DNA of 37,037 nucleotides from Devosia sp. (GTDB taxonomy: Bacteria; Pseudomonadota; Alphaproteobacteria; Rhizobiales; Devosiaceae), in assembly GCA_028290225.1 (NCBI GenBank), contig JAQGKH010000310.1:1-37037 (forward strand), read 5' to 3'. This document shows positions 31,490 to 37,037 of the stretch, in pieces; the first letter of the stretch is position 1; every line of letters starts with the position of its first letter. Below the pieces are notes generated by a model. It was not told the DNA's origin and did no database searches. It worked only from the letters and a program-made list of their open reading frames with translations. Both the position numbers and the translations under genes were made by a program.

Positions 31490-31575
31490 CGGCGGGGTCC
31501 TCGCGAGCTAGGGATGCGCGGGCACCTTGTCGTGACTCCAGCCGCAAAAGGCAAGAGCCTAGTCCGGCAGACCTG

Positions 31576-32658
31576 CTATTCGGCGGGTGTTTGCACCGGC
31601 ATTGCGACACCCCTGCGCGCGCCGGGCGTGCCGGGCAGGCGTGCCCAGGCCGGCCGCTCGAACAGGAACTGACCGCGCCCGCTCCACTGGATCAGTGCGT
31701 AAAGTACCAGCGGGCCACCGACCGCCGTGGCCATCACCACCGTGCTGACCAGATCGGCATTGGTGAAGCCGAGCTTGATGAGCAGGATGCGCGTGACTGC
31801 CATGGGAAGCGCGAAGGCCAGGTAAACGACGATGGACTTGCTGCCCAGCCAGCGCAGCCAGTCCATCACGGCCAGTTTGGACAGCAGCCCGGCCAGGACG
31901 CAAAGCCCGAACGAGCCCATCAGCGCCAGAACGACGTGAATGCCGGGAGCGGTGGACCAACCCATATGGATGGTCATGGGCAGGACGCGATAACCTGGCG
32001 AAAACACCAGCAGCGTTTGGAGCACGGCCCAGATGGCCAGACCCGCCACTGCCCTCAAGACGTTGTTTTGCGCCCAAGCCACGAGCCGGAACAACAATGG
32101 GGCAAACACATAGCCGGCATAGAAATAGATGAAATGCTCGGCAAACTGGTCGATCAGGTAAGAGCCGGTTTGAACCGGAGCCATCTGCAGCAGGGTAGCG
32201 CCGGCAAGCACCAGCCAGTGCGGCGCCCGGGCATCATGCAGCAGTTTTGCCGCCGCACTGAAGATCGCCAGCAAATAGATGAACCACAACACGCCATAGG
32301 GCTCGACCACGGCCAGGCCGATATGGGCAAGTGCCGTTACGGGGTGGCCGGTGCCCACGGCTTCCTTGAACAGGATGTGGATCACCGCCCAAAGGGCGTA
32401 GAAATAAAAGTAGTGAACAACTCGCCGGTCAGCATAGCGTCGCCAGTCGCGACCAATCACCTGAGAAAGAAAGAGGCCCGAAATCAGAAAGAATTCGGGC
32501 ATCCGGAACGGTGAACACCAGGCGATGATCCAGTGCATGTAGCTGACAGTGCCGGTCACTTCACCGACACCGATGGCGGAATGCATCATGACCACGAGGA
32601 GGATGGAGATACCCTTAGCGGTATCAACCCAGTCCAGGCGCTGATTGTTCTCGCTCAT
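31576..32658 (-). CDS. Membrane acyltransferase (acyltransferase 3 family)
   Basis: This 360-residue protein has about ten membrane helices and the acyltransferase-3 beginning WVDTAKGISILLVVMMHSAIG, whose Asp-containing and histidine segment is typical of O-acyltransferases that modify surface sugars. Other helices include PFRMPEFFLISGLFLSQVIGR and HWLVLAGATLLQMAPVQTGSYLID. The last 40 residues are a charged, Pro-rich tail (RPAWARLPGTPGARRGVAMP). The ATG at 32658 has GGAG 7 bases upstream; earlier in-frame ATG 32700 has no such support. The target molecule is unknown. It sits inside the purine run between purS and purQ, which is odd for its function. Confidence 0.85.
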   Translation of the reverse strand: MSENNQRLDWVDTAKGISILLVVMMHSAIGVGEVTGTVSYMHWIIAWCSPFRMPEFFLISGLFLSQVIGRDWRRYADRRVVHYFYFYALWAVIHILFKEAVGTGHPVTALAHIGLAVVEPYGVLWFIYLLAIFSAAAKLLHDARAPHWLVLAGATLLQMAPVQTGSYLIDQFAEHFIYFYAGYVFAPLLFRLVAWAQNNVLRAVAGLAIWAVLQTLLVFSPGYRVLPMTIHMGWSTAPGIHVVLALMGSFGLCVLAGLLSKLAVMDWLRWLGSKSIVVYLAFALPMAVTRILLIKLGFTNADLVSTVVMATAVGGPLVLYALIQWSGRGQFLFERPAWARLPGTPGARRGVAMPVQTPAE

Positions 32659-32805
32659 GGTACCGCTCCGATCGCCGCTCCAGGCCCTTGATAGGCCCAA
32701 TCAGCGTCGAGGTCTGGCATGAGCTGGAATTAGGCTTAACGCCAAGCTTGCCTCTAAAAAGTCGAGTTGAGCCTGCTTGCTGGCACAGCAGCCTTCGGCT
32801 CCGGG

Positions 32806-32889
32806 TCAGACCGGAACCGAAGCGTAGGCGGCAAACATCAGGCCGAGAGTGGCAAAAAACATGACCGAGAGGGAGACGGTTTTGAGCAT
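32806..32889 (-). CDS. Possible 27-residue membrane microprotein
   Basis: A very short frame reads MLKTVSLSVMFFATLG followed by LMFAAYASVPV. After two charged residues it is one uninterrupted hydrophobic helix of about 20 residues, as expected of a single-span microprotein. AGGA is 9 bases upstream of ATG 32889. It lies 56 bases after purS and 147 bases before the acyltransferase gene on the same strand. No family can be assigned to so short a sequence. The remaining bases of the 32701-32945 gap hold only short hairpins (for example GCTG-TGC-CAGC near 32784). Confidence 0.45.
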   Translation of the reverse strand: MLKTVSLSVMFFATLGLMFAAYASVPV

Positions 32890-32945
32890 GGCAATATGGT
32901 CCTGCGCCACCAAGACGGCGCGACTAGAGGTGTAGCCCTAAGGCG

Positions 32946-33188
32946 TTAATCGAGGATTTCGACGGCGTAGTTTTCGATCACTGTGTTCGCAAGAAGGCGC
33001 TCGCACATGTTGTTGATCTGGGAACGCGCATCTGACTCCTCGGTTCCGTCCACCTCGATATCGAAGACCTTCCCCTGTCGCACGGATGCAACACCCGCAA
33101 ATCCCAAACTGGCCAAAGATCCTTCAATTGCTTGACCTTGCGGGTCGAGCACGCCAGCTTTGAGCGTGACGGTGACGCGGGCTTTCAT
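32946..33188 (-). CDS. purS: Phosphoribosylformylglycinamidine synthase subunit PurS
   Basis: This 80-residue small subunit is needed for assembly of the PurLQS complex in organisms with the small PurL. It starts MKARVTVTLKAGVLDPQGQAI and contains VRQGKVFDIEV and the C-terminal LLANTVIENYAVEI, all characteristic of PurS. The ATG is at 33188. It lies 21 bases after purC and would be co-transcribed with it. PurQ and PurL follow only after the acyltransferase gene. Confidence 0.96.
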   Translation of the reverse strand: MKARVTVTLKAGVLDPQGQAIEGSLASLGFAGVASVRQGKVFDIEVDGTEESDARSQINNMCERLLANTVIENYAVEILD

Positions 33189-33209
33189 GGAATTGTCCTA
33201 AACGGCAGG

Positions 33210-33974
33210 TTACTGGACCAGACGAGGGCCGGTGGTCAGGGCATTGTCGGTTTCCACGAGAATGCCGAGACGCTGCGCGACCTCGCGATACGACTCAACC
33301 AACCCGCCAAGATCTTCGCGGAAGCGGTCCTTGTCGAGCTTGTTGCGGGTCTTGATATCCCACAGGCGGCAGCTATCGGGCGAAATCTCATCGGCCAGGA
33401 CGATGCGCATCATGTCGCCTTCATACAGCCGGCCGCACTCGATCTTGAAGTCGACGAGCTGAATCCCGACGCCCATGAACAGGCCAGTCAGGAAGTCGTT
33501 GACGCGGATTGCCAGCGACATGATGTCGTCCAGCTCGGCGGGGGTCGCCCAGCCAAAGGCGGTGATATGCTCTTCGGAGACCATGGGATCGCCCAGGGCA
33601 TCATCCTTGTAGCAGAACTCGATGATGGAACGGGGCAATTGTGTGCCGGGCTCAAGTCCCAAGCGCTTGACCAGAGAACCTGCGGCGTAATTGCGCACGA
33701 TGATCTCGAGCGGAATGATCTCCACTTCCTTGATCAACTGTTCGCGCATGTTGATGCGCTTGAGGAAATGCGTGGGGATGCCCAAGCCATTGAGCTTGGT
33801 GAAGATGAACTCGCTGATCCGGTTATTGAGCACGCCCTTGCCGTCGATGACGTCGTGCTTGGCACCGTTGCCGGCAGTGGCATCGTCCTTGAAATATTGC
33901 ACCAGCGTCCCGGGTTCGGGACCTTCAAAAAGAATCTTGGCCTTGCCTTCATAGATTCTGCGCCGACGGGTCAT
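33210..33974 (-). CDS. purC: Phosphoribosylaminoimidazole-succinocarboxamide synthase, PurC
   Basis: This 254-residue enzyme joins aspartate to CAIR with ATP to form SAICAR in purine synthesis. Family segments include RRRRIYEGKAKILFEGPEPGTLVQYFKDDATAGNG, IIPLEIIVRNYAAGSLVKRLG, QLVDFKIECGR and VLADEISPDSCRLWD (both ATP/substrate marks), ending DNALTTGPRLVQ. ATG 33974 is chosen over the frame beginning 34022, because MTRRRRIYEGKAK is the usual alphaproteobacterial start. It heads the purine run: purS follows after 21 bases. The zeta-subunit gene diverges 232 bp away. Confidence 0.96.
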   Translation of the reverse strand: MTRRRRIYEGKAKILFEGPEPGTLVQYFKDDATAGNGAKHDVIDGKGVLNNRISEFIFTKLNGLGIPTHFLKRINMREQLIKEVEIIPLEIIVRNYAAGSLVKRLGLEPGTQLPRSIIEFCYKDDALGDPMVSEEHITAFGWATPAELDDIMSLAIRVNDFLTGLFMGVGIQLVDFKIECGRLYEGDMMRIVLADEISPDSCRLWDIKTRNKLDKDRFREDLGGLVESYREVAQRLGILVETDNALTTGPRLVQ

Positions 33975-34120
33975 GAGGGGTCCAATGACGGTGAAGGAAG
34001 GGGATGAATTTGGCCGCTTCATGCGCCAGAAGTGAGCAAAAATGCAAGCTCTTTCGAGTCATGGGTCGTCGGCGCGACGCGCAGGGTAGGGCACAAGGCA
34101 GTCAGCCATGCAGGCGTCCC

Positions 34121-34153
34121 ACCGTTGATTTGGTCAACCGTACAGCCTATGTC
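34121..34153 (+). promoter_or_regulatory. Candidate promoter and palindrome before the zeta-subunit gene
   Basis: TTGATT (34125-34130) and TATGTC (34148-34153) are 17 bases apart, a fair sigma-70-type match. Across the -35 lies ACCGTTGA-N5-TCAACCGT (34121-34141), an inverted repeat with one mismatch, which could be an operator. The regulator is unknown. Confidence 0.45.
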
Positions 34154-34206
34154 CATGACCTAAGCCGCCCCGAGGTGAGGGCGGGCCAGAGCAATCGGAG
34201 TGTTGC

Positions 34207-34530
34207 ATGAGCGGGTTCGACGATCGCGCGCGGGGCGAAGAAACTAAGTTCGCATTTGATGCTGAAAGGCAGTTCAAGGCCGAGGCGCGCCGCAACAAGC
34301 TGCTGGGTATCTGGGCGGCGGAACTGATGAGTCTGCCTTCGGACGAAGCCAAAAGCTATGCGGCCGAAGTGGTGGCGGCCGATTTTGCCGAAGCCGGTGA
34401 CGAGGACGTGTTCCGCAAGGTGTCCGGCGATCTCAGGGGCAAGGGGCTCAACATCGGCGACGACGTGATTCGCCAAAAGATGCTGCAGCTCAAGCAAACC
34501 GCCCGCGAGCAGATAGCCGCCGAAGGTTAA
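34207..34530 (+). CDS. ATP synthase inhibitor subunit zeta (DUF1476)
   Basis: This 107-residue protein matches DUF1476, the zeta subunit that inhibits the F1Fo-ATPase of alphaproteobacteria such as Paracoccus denitrificans. The N-terminal inhibitory region is SGFDDRARGEETKFAFDAERQFKAEARRN, followed by KLLGIWAAELMSL and a helical bundle ending GDDVIRQKMLQLKQTAREQIAAEG. It binds F1 and blocks ATP hydrolysis when respiration falls. ATG 34207 begins MSGFDDRARG, as in the family. Its position next to purC is a familiar arrangement in Hyphomicrobiales, as I recall it. It ends with a terminator. Confidence 0.94.
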   Translation: MSGFDDRARGEETKFAFDAERQFKAEARRNKLLGIWAAELMSLPSDEAKSYAAEVVAADFAEAGDEDVFRKVSGDLRGKGLNIGDDVIRQKMLQLKQTAREQIAAEG

Positions 34531-34551
34531 GTCCGGCGAAGCCACGACAAG

Positions 34552-34580
34552 AACCCGCGAGCCTGGCCCGCGGGTTTTCT
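34552..34580 (+). terminator. Terminator of the zeta-subunit gene
   Basis: AACCCGCG (34552-34559) pairs with CGCGGGTT (34569-34576) around AGCCTGGCC, which itself can pair. TTTT and TCTATT follow. The stop is 21 bases upstream. Confidence 0.75.
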
Positions 34581-35136
34581 ATTGGCGGATGCGCTGCATC
34601 AGGCGCGTGAACATCAGCAGGCCTTCGGGCCATGGCCCGTGCCCGGAGGCGACATTGATGTGGCCGGCTTCACCCGCTTCATGGAATTCCGATCCCCAGC
34701 AAGTCGAGAACTCGACCGCCCGCTCGACGCTGCAATAGGGATCGTTGCTTGACGCCACCAGCAGGGAAGGGAAGGGCAGGGGATCGCGCGCGATAGGACG
34801 GAAGGGCAGGGTGGGGGGCGGAGCTTCCGGATGCAGCTCCACATCTGGCGGGGCGACCAGAAAGGCGCCGCGCACCTTGGTGTCGGTCAGGCGACCGGCG
34901 GCCGCGACGGCAGCCAGAACACCCAGGGAGTGGGCGACAAGAACGACAGGTCGCGTCGCCATCAACACTGCCATTTCGATGGTCGAGGCCCAGTCATCGG
35001 GATCGGGCTCCGCCCAGTCGGCTTGTTCGACAATGAAAGCGTTGGCCATGCGCTCGGCCCAGCGATGCTGCCAGTGACCGGACGGCGAGCCGCCTAGGCC
35101 CGGTATGATCAGGATGTCAGCTTCAGACAGCTTCAT
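34579..35136 (-). CDS. RBBP9/YdeN-type serine hydrolase
   Basis: This 185-residue alpha/beta hydrolase has the RBBP9 family layout. The N-terminus is ADILIIPGLGGSPSGHWQHRW, the nucleophile is in VAHSLG (S70), the acid in SSNDPY (D132) and the histidine in AGHIN (H159). It lacks a lid domain, as usual in the family. Substrates are not known. The ATG (35136) overlaps the purB stop in an ATGA, so it is translated with PurB, an unexpected partner. It converges on the zeta-subunit gene. Confidence 0.9.
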   Translation of the reverse strand: MKLSEADILIIPGLGGSPSGHWQHRWAERMANAFIVEQADWAEPDPDDWASTIEMAVLMATRPVVLVAHSLGVLAAVAAAGRLTDTKVRGAFLVAPPDVELHPEAPPPTLPFRPIARDPLPFPSLLVASSNDPYCSVERAVEFSTCWGSEFHEAGEAGHINVASGHGPWPEGLLMFTRLMQRIRQ

Positions 35137-36470
35137 GCCGTTTCCCCGAATACCCGCGCAAAGATCGTGTCGACATGCTTGAGATGATAGGCATCGTCGA
35201 ACATGGCGTCGATCTGCTCATCGGTGAGTGAGACGGCTGGATCGGATTTGAGATTACGCGCGAACTGGCCGGTGCGGTCGCCGCGCATTTCCCAGACCTG
35301 CATGGCATTGCGCTGCACGGCGGCATAGCTGTCCTCGCGCGAATACCCCGCCTGGGTGAGGGCCAGCAGCACACGCTGCGAATTGTGGAGCCCGCCCAGC
35401 AGATCCAGATTGCGGCGCATGTTTTCGGGGTAAACCACGAGCTTTTCGATAACGCCGGTGAGGCGCGCCAGGGCGAAATCCAGGGTGATGGTGGCGTCCG
35501 GGCCGATCATGCGCTCCACGGAGGAGTGGGAGATATCGCGCTCGTGCCACAGGGCGACATTCTCCAGCGCCGGGGTGACCATGCCCCTTACGAGGCGAGC
35601 AAGGCCCGTGAGGTTTTCTGTCAAAACCGGATTGCGCTTGTGCGGCATGGCCGAGGAGCCCTTCTGGCCGGGCGAGAAATATTCCTCGGCCTCCAGCACC
35701 TCGGTGCGCTGCAGGTGGCGAATCTCGACCGCAACCCGCTCGATGGAGGATGCGACCACGCCCAAGATAGCAAAGAACATGGCGTGGCGATCGCGTGGAA
35801 TCACCTGCGTCGAGACCGGCTCGATGGCGAGGCCGAGCTTTTCGGCGACATATTGCTCAACCGACGGATCGATATTGGCGAAGGTGCCGATGGCGCCGGA
35901 GATGGCGGCCGTAGCGATTTCCTCCCGGGCATGGACGAGGCGCTGCCGGTTTCGGGTGAACTCCGCGAAAGCTTCGGCCAGCTTGACGCCGAAAGTGGTG
36001 GGTTCGGCATGGATGCCGTGCGAACGGCCGATGGTGATGGTGTGCTTGTGCTCCAAAGCGCGGCGCTTGAGGGCGGCAAGCAGAGCATCGATGTCGGCGA
36101 TCAGGAGGTCGGCGGCGCGGGCCAGTTGCACCGACAGGGTGGTGTCAAGGATATCGGACGACGTCATGCCTTGATGCACAAAGCGCGCTTCGGGTCCGAC
36201 GATTTCGGACAGGTGAGTAAGAAAGGCGATAACATCGTGCTTGGTGGTGCGCTCGATTTCATCGATTCGCGCCACATCGAACCCGTAGCCGCCCAGTTCG
36301 GCCTTGCGGGCATTCATCACATCCCAGATCTTCTGCGCCGCTTCCTCGGGCACGACGCCGAGCTCGGCCAGCTTGGTAGTCGCATGTGCCTCGATCTCGA
36401 ACCAGATGGCAAACCGGGTTTCGGCAGACCAGATGGTGACCATGTCGGGGCGGGAATAGCGAGGGATCAT
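35133..36470 (-). CDS. purB: Adenylosuccinate lyase, PurB
   Basis: This 445-residue enzyme splits SAICAR to AICAR and adenylosuccinate to AMP, releasing fumarate. Marks are MTSSDILDT (102-110), IGRSHGIHAEPTTFGVK (about 147-163, with the catalytic histidine) and the superfamily signature GSSAMPHKRNP (271-281), which holds the catalytic serine. It is the shorter bacterial form (about 435 residues). ATG 36470 begins MIPRYSRPDMVTIWS. It follows rpe by 21 bp in one operon and overlaps the RBBP9-type gene. Confidence 0.97.
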   Translation of the reverse strand: MIPRYSRPDMVTIWSAETRFAIWFEIEAHATTKLAELGVVPEEAAQKIWDVMNARKAELGGYGFDVARIDEIERTTKHDVIAFLTHLSEIVGPEARFVHQGMTSSDILDTTLSVQLARAADLLIADIDALLAALKRRALEHKHTITIGRSHGIHAEPTTFGVKLAEAFAEFTRNRQRLVHAREEIATAAISGAIGTFANIDPSVEQYVAEKLGLAIEPVSTQVIPRDRHAMFFAILGVVASSIERVAVEIRHLQRTEVLEAEEYFSPGQKGSSAMPHKRNPVLTENLTGLARLVRGMVTPALENVALWHERDISHSSVERMIGPDATITLDFALARLTGVIEKLVVYPENMRRNLDLLGGLHNSQRVLLALTQAGYSREDSYAAVQRNAMQVWEMRGDRTGQFARNLKSDPAVSLTDEQIDAMFDDAYHLKHVDTIFARVFGETA

Positions 36471-36491
36471 CGGTCGGAGCTTCCTGGATTT

Positions 36492-37037
36492 TCAAGCGCG
36501 AAGAGTGCTGGCCGCATTGCGGATGGCGGTGATGCGAGCGGCGTAGGTGGCGGCATCGTTGCCGCCATAGATGGAGGAGCCGGCCACGAATACGTTGGCT
36601 CCGGCCTCAGCGACGGCACGAACATTGTCGGCGGTAATGCCGCCATCCACCTCGAGGTCAATGGGGCGCTGGCCGATCAATGCCCGCGCCTGGCGCAGCC
36701 GTGGCAAGGTCGAGGGGATGAAGCTTTGGCCGCCAAAGCCGGGATTGACGCTCATGACGAGGATCAGATCGACATCGTCGATCACCGGTTCGAGCGCCGC
36801 CACGGGCGTGGCCGGGTTGATCGCAACGCCCGCCTTGACGCCCAGGCCGCGGATCGCCTGCAGTGTGCGGTGCAGGTGCGGGCCAGCTTCCGCATGCACC
36901 GTAATGATGTCAGCGCCGGCCGAGGCGAAGGCCGCCAGGTACGGATCAACGGGCGCAATCATCAGGTGAACATCGAAGGGCTTGGTCGTGATGGAGCGTA
37001 TGGAGCCCATGACCGCAGCGCCAAAGGATATATTGGG
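36492..37037 (-). CDS. rpe: Ribulose-phosphate 3-epimerase, start outside window
   Basis: This is the last gene of the window, cut at its 5' end, with 181 codons plus stop visible and the frame open to the edge. It is a TIM-barrel enzyme that interconverts ribulose 5-phosphate and xylulose 5-phosphate in the pentose phosphate pathway. The first visible residues are PNISFGAAVMGSIR, which follow the usual DGHFVPN stretch, so about 40 N-terminal residues are missing. Further marks are FDVHLMIAPVD, GVAINPATP, MSVNPGFGGQSFI and the phosphate-binding EVDGGIT. The gene lies 21 bp upstream of purB. An internal ATG at 37010 is not the true start. Confidence 0.95.
   Translation of the reverse strand, partial: PNISFGAAVMGSIRSITTKPFDVHLMIAPVDPYLAAFASAGADIITVHAEAGPHLHRTLQAIRGLGVKAGVAINPATPVAALEPVIDDVDLILVMSVNPGFGGQSFIPSTLPRLRQARALIGQRPIDLEVDGGITADNVRAVAEAGANVFVAGSSIYGGNDAATYAARITAIRNAASTLRA

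Noticed and set aside
1..37037. CRISPR array, integron, prophage or transposon
   Set aside because: No regularly spaced direct repeats, integrase, transposase, terminal inverted repeats or phage genes were seen by eye on either strand.
1..37037. tRNA or rRNA genes
   Set aside because: No cloverleaf-like GGTTC-A/G-A stretch with acceptor arms was seen in the intergenic regions; a tRNAscan run would settle this.

Overview
The window is a GC-rich stretch of chromosome from an alphaproteobacterium, most likely of the order Hyphomicrobiales (Rhizobiales). The evidence is an alphaproteobacterial-type ATP synthase zeta (DUF1476) gene beside purC, a BacA/SbmA transporter matching the rhizobial pattern, ExoD, a purS-purQ-purL style purine pathway and a stand-alone rpsD. 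A Devosia-like genus is possible, but that is inference. I see no phage, integron, IS element, CRISPR array, rRNA or tRNA. Most of the window is housekeeping and transport.

Layout. 1-5037 (minus) is a peptide/nickel-type ABC uptake operon: solute-binding protein, two permeases and two ATPases (the last cut by the window edge), with ATGA overlaps between the last four genes. A 379-bp repeat-filled gap separates the binding-protein gene from the permeases. 5284-8593 (plus) is a MarR repressor, an EmrB-type 14-helix exporter and an EmrA/HlyD adaptor, with a perfect palindrome just upstream of marR. 8705-10645 (minus) is a hybrid histidine kinase with two nearly repeated PAS domains; a DUF72 gene diverges from it. 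11583-14612 (minus) holds ExoD, a membrane alpha/beta-hydrolase, an 87-residue acidic protein and a possible 52-residue protein. 14688-15899 (minus) is icd, followed by a GFA-family gene. 16568-20096 (plus) has two tandem GNAT acetyltransferases, a TrmJ-like RNA methyltransferase and an MFS transporter. 20273-20890 is rpsD with a promoter, a structured leader and a strong terminator. 21120-22532 (minus) is a BacA/SbmA peptide transporter with an enlarged loop. 22701-24385 (plus) is ttcA overlapping an inositol-monophosphatase-family gene. 24404-26991 (minus) has two MFS transporters, and a Dabb gene diverges from them.

27475-33974 (minus) is a long purine-biosynthesis run: purC, purS, a possible 27-residue membrane peptide, a membrane acyltransferase, purQ, purL, bolA, a DUF6665-like gene and a CGFS monothiol glutaredoxin. 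BolA and CGFS glutaredoxins are known partners in iron-sulfur and iron regulation, so the gene between them is the most interesting unknown in the window. The zeta-subunit gene of the F-type ATPase diverges from purC. The window closes with rpe (cut by the edge), purB and an overlapping RBBP9-type hydrolase gene.

Several start codons were moved from the longest frame to sites with a clear Shine-Dalgarno sequence. Family names come from motif recognition by eye, not from database searches. No clearly new multi-gene system is visible. The best candidates for new biology are the bolA/DUF6665/grxD cluster, the insertion inside the purine run, the hairpin repeats inside the ABC operon and the small proteins.
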